64,000 nt of DNA from 13-2-20CM-66-19 sp963824395 (GTDB lineage Bacteria; Pseudomonadota; Gammaproteobacteria; Steroidobacterales; Steroidobacteraceae), in contig CAWGPF010000001.1 of the NCBI GenBank assembly GCA_963824395.1, positions 434,001 through 498,000 of the forward strand, in the 5' to 3' direction. The position numbers and the translations under genes were made by a program. A model generated the notes under the pieces. The model made no database searches and was not told where the DNA came from. It saw only the letters and a list, made by a program, of their open reading frames with translations. Every line of letters starts with the position of its first letter. Within the stretch, counting starts at the first letter, position 1. Below, piece by piece: positions 60,050 through 64,000 of this stretch.

Positions 60050-62446
60050 ATGTTGAAGACCGGTTCGCGCCTGGGCGGCGCGATGTTTGCCGTGACTGGG
60101 CTCTTTATCACCGACGCTCGACTGGCTCTCGCGCAAGAGCAGACTGCCGAGGGCATTCAGGAGATCGTCGTCACCGCACAGCGCCGCGAAGAAAATCTGC
60201 AGACGACTCCGATTGCGATCACAGCGCTGACCGCCGATGCACTCAACAAGCAGGGCGTTACCGATTTCGCTGGCGTGGCGCAGCAGTCCACCAGCATCAA
60301 CTTCACGCCCTATCCGAGCTCGAGCAACACGCTGATCCTTTACATGCGTGGCCAGGGTGTCGCGGACGCGAACCAGATCACGCAGGACGGCTCGGTTGGC
60401 TTGTACGAGGACGGTTTCTACATCGCACGTCCCCAGGCCGAGACCTTCGATCTCGCAGACGTCGACCGTGTGGAAATACTGCGCGGCCCGCAGGGCACCC
60501 TCTACGGACGCAACACCACCGGCGGCGCGGTCAACATCATCAGCAAGAAGCCCGAGGGGGATTTCGACGTCAAGTTCAGCCTCGATGGCGGCCAGCGCGA
60601 TTACGTGCGTGCGCTCGGCACCATGAACCTGCCGACCGTCCTCGGCGGCTTGTCGAGCAAGGTCACCCTCCTCTACAGCAATCTCGCCGGCAACGTCAGC
60701 AACTCGGGTGGCGAGGACTTCAACCGCGAGAACCAGAAGGGCGCGCGCGCCTCGTTGCGCTGGGATACCGGCGGCATATTCACCGCCGATTACTTCTATG
60801 AGGTGGGAGAGCTCGACTCGACCGGTATCTACTACCAGGACGCCGCCCTCGCAGGGATCCCGACGATCCCGGGCTATCCGTCCACCGTCGGCCTCGCCAG
60901 CCACACCTGGGAGCCGATCAACCTGCCGCTGAGCGTGGCGAAGTTCAACTCCGATGGTCTGACCCTGAACTTCAAGTTCAACGACGCGGTGGACTTCCGC
61001 TCACTGACCTACTACCGCGGCCTCGACTCGCGTTTCTACCAGGATTACGCCGGCGCGTTCACCAATCCTGAGCTCGCGCCCGCCGAGGGCATCACCAACT
61101 TCACCAGCAACGACATCGTGCAGAGCAACGAATTCACCCAGGAATTCCAGCTCGTGGGCACCATCGCCAAGACGGTGGATTACGTTGCGGGCCTCTACTA
61201 CTTCGACGAGCACGCCAACCACAACGAGGTTGGAGGCATCAACATTCCGCTGGAGTACATTCCCGGCATCCCGATCTACACAGACACGCAGATGCGTTAT
61301 GTGACGGCGGAGGCCAAGTCGAAGGCCGCCTACGCGCAGTTCACCTGGCACGTGACCGAGCCACTGTCGATCACACTCGGTGGCCGCTACACCAAGGACA
61401 ACCGCGACGCGGCGCGCAGCTACGTCAGCAACGCACTGGCGTTCGTGCCCCCCGGACCCCCTTACTTCATCTGTCCGCCGACGTGCCAGGTCCCGATCAA
61501 CCAGAGTGATCCGCCGAACTCCGCCAACCACCTGAGCTTCAGCAAGTTCAACCCCGCCGGCACCATCAACATGGCCTGGACGCCGGACGTCAACACCTAC
61601 CTGCGCATCGCCACCGGCTACAAGGCCGGCGGGTCGAGCGAGGCGGCGGACTTCGGGCAGTTCGGAAACACGTTCAAGCCCGAGAACGTCACCACCTACG
61701 AGCTCGGCCTGAAGTCCTACTGGCTCGAGCATCGCGTGCGCGCCAACATCGCGTTGTTCTACAGCAAGTTCAGCGACATGCAGCTGCAGTTCGACACCAA
61801 CCCCACGAACCTGGCGATCGTGGCGGGCTACAACGCCGGCCAAGCCACGGTTAAGGGCGCGGAGTTCGAGTTCCTGTTCGCGCCCACCACCGACCTCACC
61901 ATCGGACTGAGCGACACCGTGCTGTCCACCAATATCCAGACCGTGTACGCCATCGCCGGCACACTGTTCGATCCGGCGGTGAACCCGGCCTCGCCCTATA
62001 AGGTCGGACAGAACATCGCGCCGCTGTTCCGCGTGCCCTACGCGCCGAACAATATCGTCAACGCCAACATCGACTGGACACTGTTCCACGCCGGTGGCGG
62101 CAACCTCGAGGCGTACTTCGACTATCGCTTCCAGGGACGTCAGTACGACACGGTGACCACCGGCGTGAGCGTGCCGAACTCGGCCGAGTTCTACTCCATT
62201 CCGGCCCACGGGGTGCTGGATGGCCGGCTGACCTGGAACTTCGACATGCATGGCAGCAAGAAGACGCTGCGCCTGTCACTGTGGGGCAAGAACATCACCA
62301 ATAAGCAGTATCAGGAACACGTGATCGGCGAGGGTGCCGCACCGTTCGTGCCGCTGCCGGGTCAGCCGCAGACCGGCTACACGTACCAGGCGACTGCCTG
62401 GGCGCCCAAGACCCAGGTCGGAGCCCAGCTGCAATACGGGTTCTGA
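60050..62446 (+). CDS. TonB-dependent outer membrane receptor
   Basis: A 798-residue receptor. Signal peptide about 1-29, TonB box and plug start QEIVVTAQRREENLQTTPIAIT, plug signature VEILRGPQGTLYGRNTTGGAVNIISKKPEG, then a 22-strand barrel and C-terminal phenylalanine (QLQYGF). This subtype (VDRVEILRGPQGTLYGRNT) is greatly expanded in sphingomonads, Caulobacter and Nevskia-type bacteria and is often linked with uptake of steroids, aromatics or other hydrophobic compounds. AGGGGGA precedes the ATG and an intrinsic terminator follows, so the gene is its own transcription unit. Confidence 0.96.
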   Translation: MLKTGSRLGGAMFAVTGLFITDARLALAQEQTAEGIQEIVVTAQRREENLQTTPIAITALTADALNKQGVTDFAGVAQQSTSINFTPYPSSSNTLILYMRGQGVADANQITQDGSVGLYEDGFYIARPQAETFDLADVDRVEILRGPQGTLYGRNTTGGAVNIISKKPEGDFDVKFSLDGGQRDYVRALGTMNLPTVLGGLSSKVTLLYSNLAGNVSNSGGEDFNRENQKGARASLRWDTGGIFTADYFYEVGELDSTGIYYQDAALAGIPTIPGYPSTVGLASHTWEPINLPLSVAKFNSDGLTLNFKFNDAVDFRSLTYYRGLDSRFYQDYAGAFTNPELAPAEGITNFTSNDIVQSNEFTQEFQLVGTIAKTVDYVAGLYYFDEHANHNEVGGINIPLEYIPGIPIYTDTQMRYVTAEAKSKAAYAQFTWHVTEPLSITLGGRYTKDNRDAARSYVSNALAFVPPGPPYFICPPTCQVPINQSDPPNSANHLSFSKFNPAGTINMAWTPDVNTYLRIATGYKAGGSSEAADFGQFGNTFKPENVTTYELGLKSYWLEHRVRANIALFYSKFSDMQLQFDTNPTNLAIVAGYNAGQATVKGAEFEFLFAPTTDLTIGLSDTVLSTNIQTVYAIAGTLFDPAVNPASPYKVGQNIAPLFRVPYAPNNIVNANIDWTLFHAGGGNLEAYFDYRFQGRQYDTVTTGVSVPNSAEFYSIPAHGVLDGRLTWNFDMHGSKKTLRLSLWGKNITNKQYQEHVIGEGAAPFVPLPGQPQTGYTYQATAWAPKTQVGAQLQYGF

Positions 62447-62470
62447 TTCCGCAGTCGCTCGAGTAAGCTC

Positions 62471-62503
62471 GCGCGGGCCCCCGGTGGTCCGCGCGACTTT
62501 TTT
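62471..62503 (+). terminator. Intrinsic terminator of the TonB receptor gene
   Basis: Nine-base stem GCGCGGGCC / GGTCCGCGC (one G-U pair), loop CCCGGT, then GAC and six T (62498-62503). It lies 25 bases after the receptor stop. Confidence 0.85.
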
Positions 62504-62547
62504 GGGGCTGCGGAAAATGCGCTCGGCGCGCCCGAGGTTCGCATCGC

Positions 62548-62982
62548 TTGAAGCTTGAAAACCCAGACCTGAGCGGCGACCCTGAGGCACGGCTGGCGGT
62601 GAAGGATGAGACGGTGCAGGTCGAGTTCGCCGCTGCCGCAGGAGAACTCCCGAGCGCCGTCGGCCTCAACCGCTACCAGCGTGCCGATGCCCTGATCACG
62701 GGCTCCACCGGTGACCGCTGGTGCGTGTCCCGCGACCGATTCGATGCCAAGTACGAGCCGGTCTTCCCGACTTCACCCGGCGGCGCGGGCTCCTACAGGA
62801 ACCGCCCCACCCAAGTGCTCGCCAGGCAGATGACCTGCGACTTCGCGGTCGAACGCACTGCCGGAGGCGACGTACTGCACGGCGCTCCCGGGGACTGGCT
62901 GGTGCAGTACGCGCCCGGGGATCACGGCATCGTCGAGCGCAGCCGCTTCGCGCGTGTCTATCGCCTGTTACCCCGCCCCTAG
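62548..62982 (+). CDS. PGDYG-domain protein
   Basis: A 144-residue protein read from a TTG at 62548; an in-frame GTG at 62600 is an alternative. The C-terminal part TAGGDVLHGAPGDWLVQYAPGDHGIVERSRFARVYR matches the PGDYG protein family (PF14083), cited here as GAPGDWLVQYAPGDHGIVER. Typical members modify or bind small molecules; the function is unknown. No signal peptide. It follows the terminator of the receptor gene and converges on the methyltransferase 17 bases away. Confidence 0.8.
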   Translation: MKLENPDLSGDPEARLAVKDETVQVEFAAAAGELPSAVGLNRYQRADALITGSTGDRWCVSRDRFDAKYEPVFPTSPGGAGSYRNRPTQVLARQMTCDFAVERTAGGDVLHGAPGDWLVQYAPGDHGIVERSRFARVYRLLPRP

Positions 62983-62999
62983 CGTGCCGGCCGCCGCGC

Positions 63000-64000
63000 T
63001 CAGCGGGGTGCGAGACGCCAGAGCGAGGTGACCTCCGCGGCACGCGCTGCGTGCAACGCATCCCTGGCATCGGCCGCTCGGGGATGCCGCGGCCGAGCCT
63101 CCTCCCGACCCACCACCTGCAACCGGGCCGCCTCGAAGGCCGCCAGCAGCTCCTGCCTTGAGCGCAGCCCCAGATGCTCGGCAAGGTCCGACAGTATCAG
63201 CCAGCCCTCGCCGCCCGGCTCGAGGTGCGCATCCAGGCCTGCCAGAAATGCGTGCAGCATGCGACTTTCGGGATCGTAAATGCCGCGCTCGAGCGATGAG
63301 CCGGGTCGCGCCGGAATCCACGGCGGATTGCAGACGACGAGCGCGGCGCGGCCTGCGGGGAACAGATCCGCGCGCACCACGTCCACCCGGTCCTCCAGGC
63401 CGAGCTGCCGGATGTTGTCCTGCGCGCACGCGAGCGCGCGCTCGTCGAGGTCGGTGGCGATGACGCGCGTGACGCCGCGCCGCGCCAGCACGGCTGCCAG
63501 CACGCCCGTTCCGGTGCCGATATCAAACGCCACGCCGTGCGCAGACAGCGCTGCGGGCAGCGCGGCGGCGGCCACCAGGTCCACGTACTCATCGCGCACC
63601 GGCGCGAACACGCCATAGTGAGGATGAATGCGACCGCCAGCGGCGGGAACGGCAAGCCCCTTCACACGCCACTCGTGGGCCCCGATGACGCCGAGCAGCG
63701 CCCGCAGTGGCAGGAGCGAGTCCTGCGCCGCGGCACCGTAGGCCTCCGTGCACGCCTCACGCACCTCAGGAGCGCGCGAGAGCGTAACGACGTACGCGGC
63801 ATCCAGGGGCACCAGCAGCTGGTTCAGGGTGCGGGCGCGCTGCGACCGGGCCTGCCGGTAGAGATTGAATGCCTCGGCCGGGGATGCGGGCCGGACGCTG
63901 TTGCGGCGCGCCCGGCGATCCGCACGGCGACCCAGCGCGAGCAGCAATTGCCGCGCATTCTGGAAGTCTCCCCGCCACAACAGTGCCTTGCCCTGGCACG
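63000..64000 (-). CDS. Class I SAM-dependent methyltransferase (small domain type), 5' end outside window
   Basis: Reading right to left, the frame is open to the window edge; codons before 63980 (GKALLWRGDFQNARQLLLALGRR) look like protein, so the start is probably outside. About residues 140-230 from the visible start hold the methyltransferase core: VAFDIGTGTGVLAAVLARRGVTRVIATDLDERAL, then VVCNPPWIP, the NPPW motif of HemK/RsmC-type N-methyltransferases, here with an unusual PGSSLERGIYDPESRML loop. The substrate is likely a nucleobase or glutamine side chain by analogy; not proven. Only the C-terminal about 330 residues are visible. Confidence 0.88.
   Translation of the reverse strand, partial: CQGKALLWRGDFQNARQLLLALGRRADRRARRNSVRPASPAEAFNLYRQARSQRARTLNQLLVPLDAAYVVTLSRAPEVREACTEAYGAAAQDSLLPLRALLGVIGAHEWRVKGLAVPAAGGRIHPHYGVFAPVRDEYVDLVAAAALPAALSAHGVAFDIGTGTGVLAAVLARRGVTRVIATDLDERALACAQDNIRQLGLEDRVDVVRADLFPAGRAALVVCNPPWIPARPGSSLERGIYDPESRMLHAFLAGLDAHLEPGGEGWLILSDLAEHLGLRSRQELLAAFEAARLQVVGREEARPRHPRAADARDALHAARAAEVTSLWRLAPR

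Noticed and set aside
61001..62251. 416-codon open frame on the minus strand
   Set aside because: Opposite strand of the TonB receptor; valine/glutamate-rich shadow.
1..64000. CRISPR arrays, tRNA/rRNA genes, insertion sequences, integrases
   Set aside because: No regularly spaced repeats, no cloverleaf with a conserved CCA arm and no transposase or integrase motif were noticed on either strand.

Overview
The window is high-GC, gene-dense chromosomal DNA of a Gram-negative, aerobic to microaerobic bacterium. It carries TonB-dependent receptors, lipobox outer-membrane efflux factors, a cbb3 oxidase operon and YaeQ, and is most likely gammaproteobacterial. Protein styles recall Nevskiales/Steroidobacterales-type lineages, but the exact lineage is not established. 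I saw no rRNA, tRNA, CRISPR array, insertion sequence or phage gene. A sensor kinase runs off the left edge and a methyltransferase off the right.

Region 1 (about 1-32.3 kb) reads as a low-oxygen / stress-energy island. It holds a PAS hybrid histidine kinase, four universal stress proteins, a BON-domain protein, three small c-type cytochrome genes and a DevBCA-like ABC exporter with its own TolC-type lipoprotein. It also holds a flavodoxin-fold reductase, divergent phosphoketolase and acetate kinase genes, two Pat-like GNAT acetyltransferases and a zinc alcohol dehydrogenase. These surround a compact cbb3 oxidase operon (ccoN-O-Q-P, a two-helix protein, ccoG, a mini-ccoH, ccoI, ccoS, a TauE/SafE-like protein, hemN), followed by a SulP transporter. 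Eight copies of a short motif, roughly AAGT(A/C)C(C/G/T)TA, lie 70-115 bp or so upstream of the USP, flavodoxin, cco and GNAT genes. They include exact GTACGTAG cores. I read them as sites of one FixJ/NarL-type regulator that ties the island together, probably fed by the sensor kinase at the left edge.

Region 2 (32.3-48.3 kb) is mixed. It has a TonB-dependent receptor, a 1268-residue double hybrid kinase with a strong hairpin after its stop, and an opposite-strand ORF made of degenerate heptapeptide repeats. Then come a DDN-family reductase, a RIO kinase, YaeQ, an RsbRD-type histidine kinase, thioredoxin 2, a UBP zinc-finger protein, an SDR that appears to carry a signal peptide, a cyclic-nucleotide-domain/thioredoxin-reductase fusion without the redox CXXC, and a thioesterase.

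Region 3 (48.4-54.3 kb) is a complete RND tripartite efflux operon in the order outer-membrane factor, fusion protein, pump.

Region 4 (54.3-64 kb) opens with three consecutive frameshifted genes: a glutathione S-transferase, a membrane protein and an FkbM methyltransferase. It continues with a SnoaL-like protein, a sulfotransferase, a medium-chain reductase, a second TonB-dependent receptor with a textbook terminator, a PGDYG-domain protein and a partial methyltransferase. The content suggests uptake and modification of hydrophobic substrates, but no pathway can be assigned.
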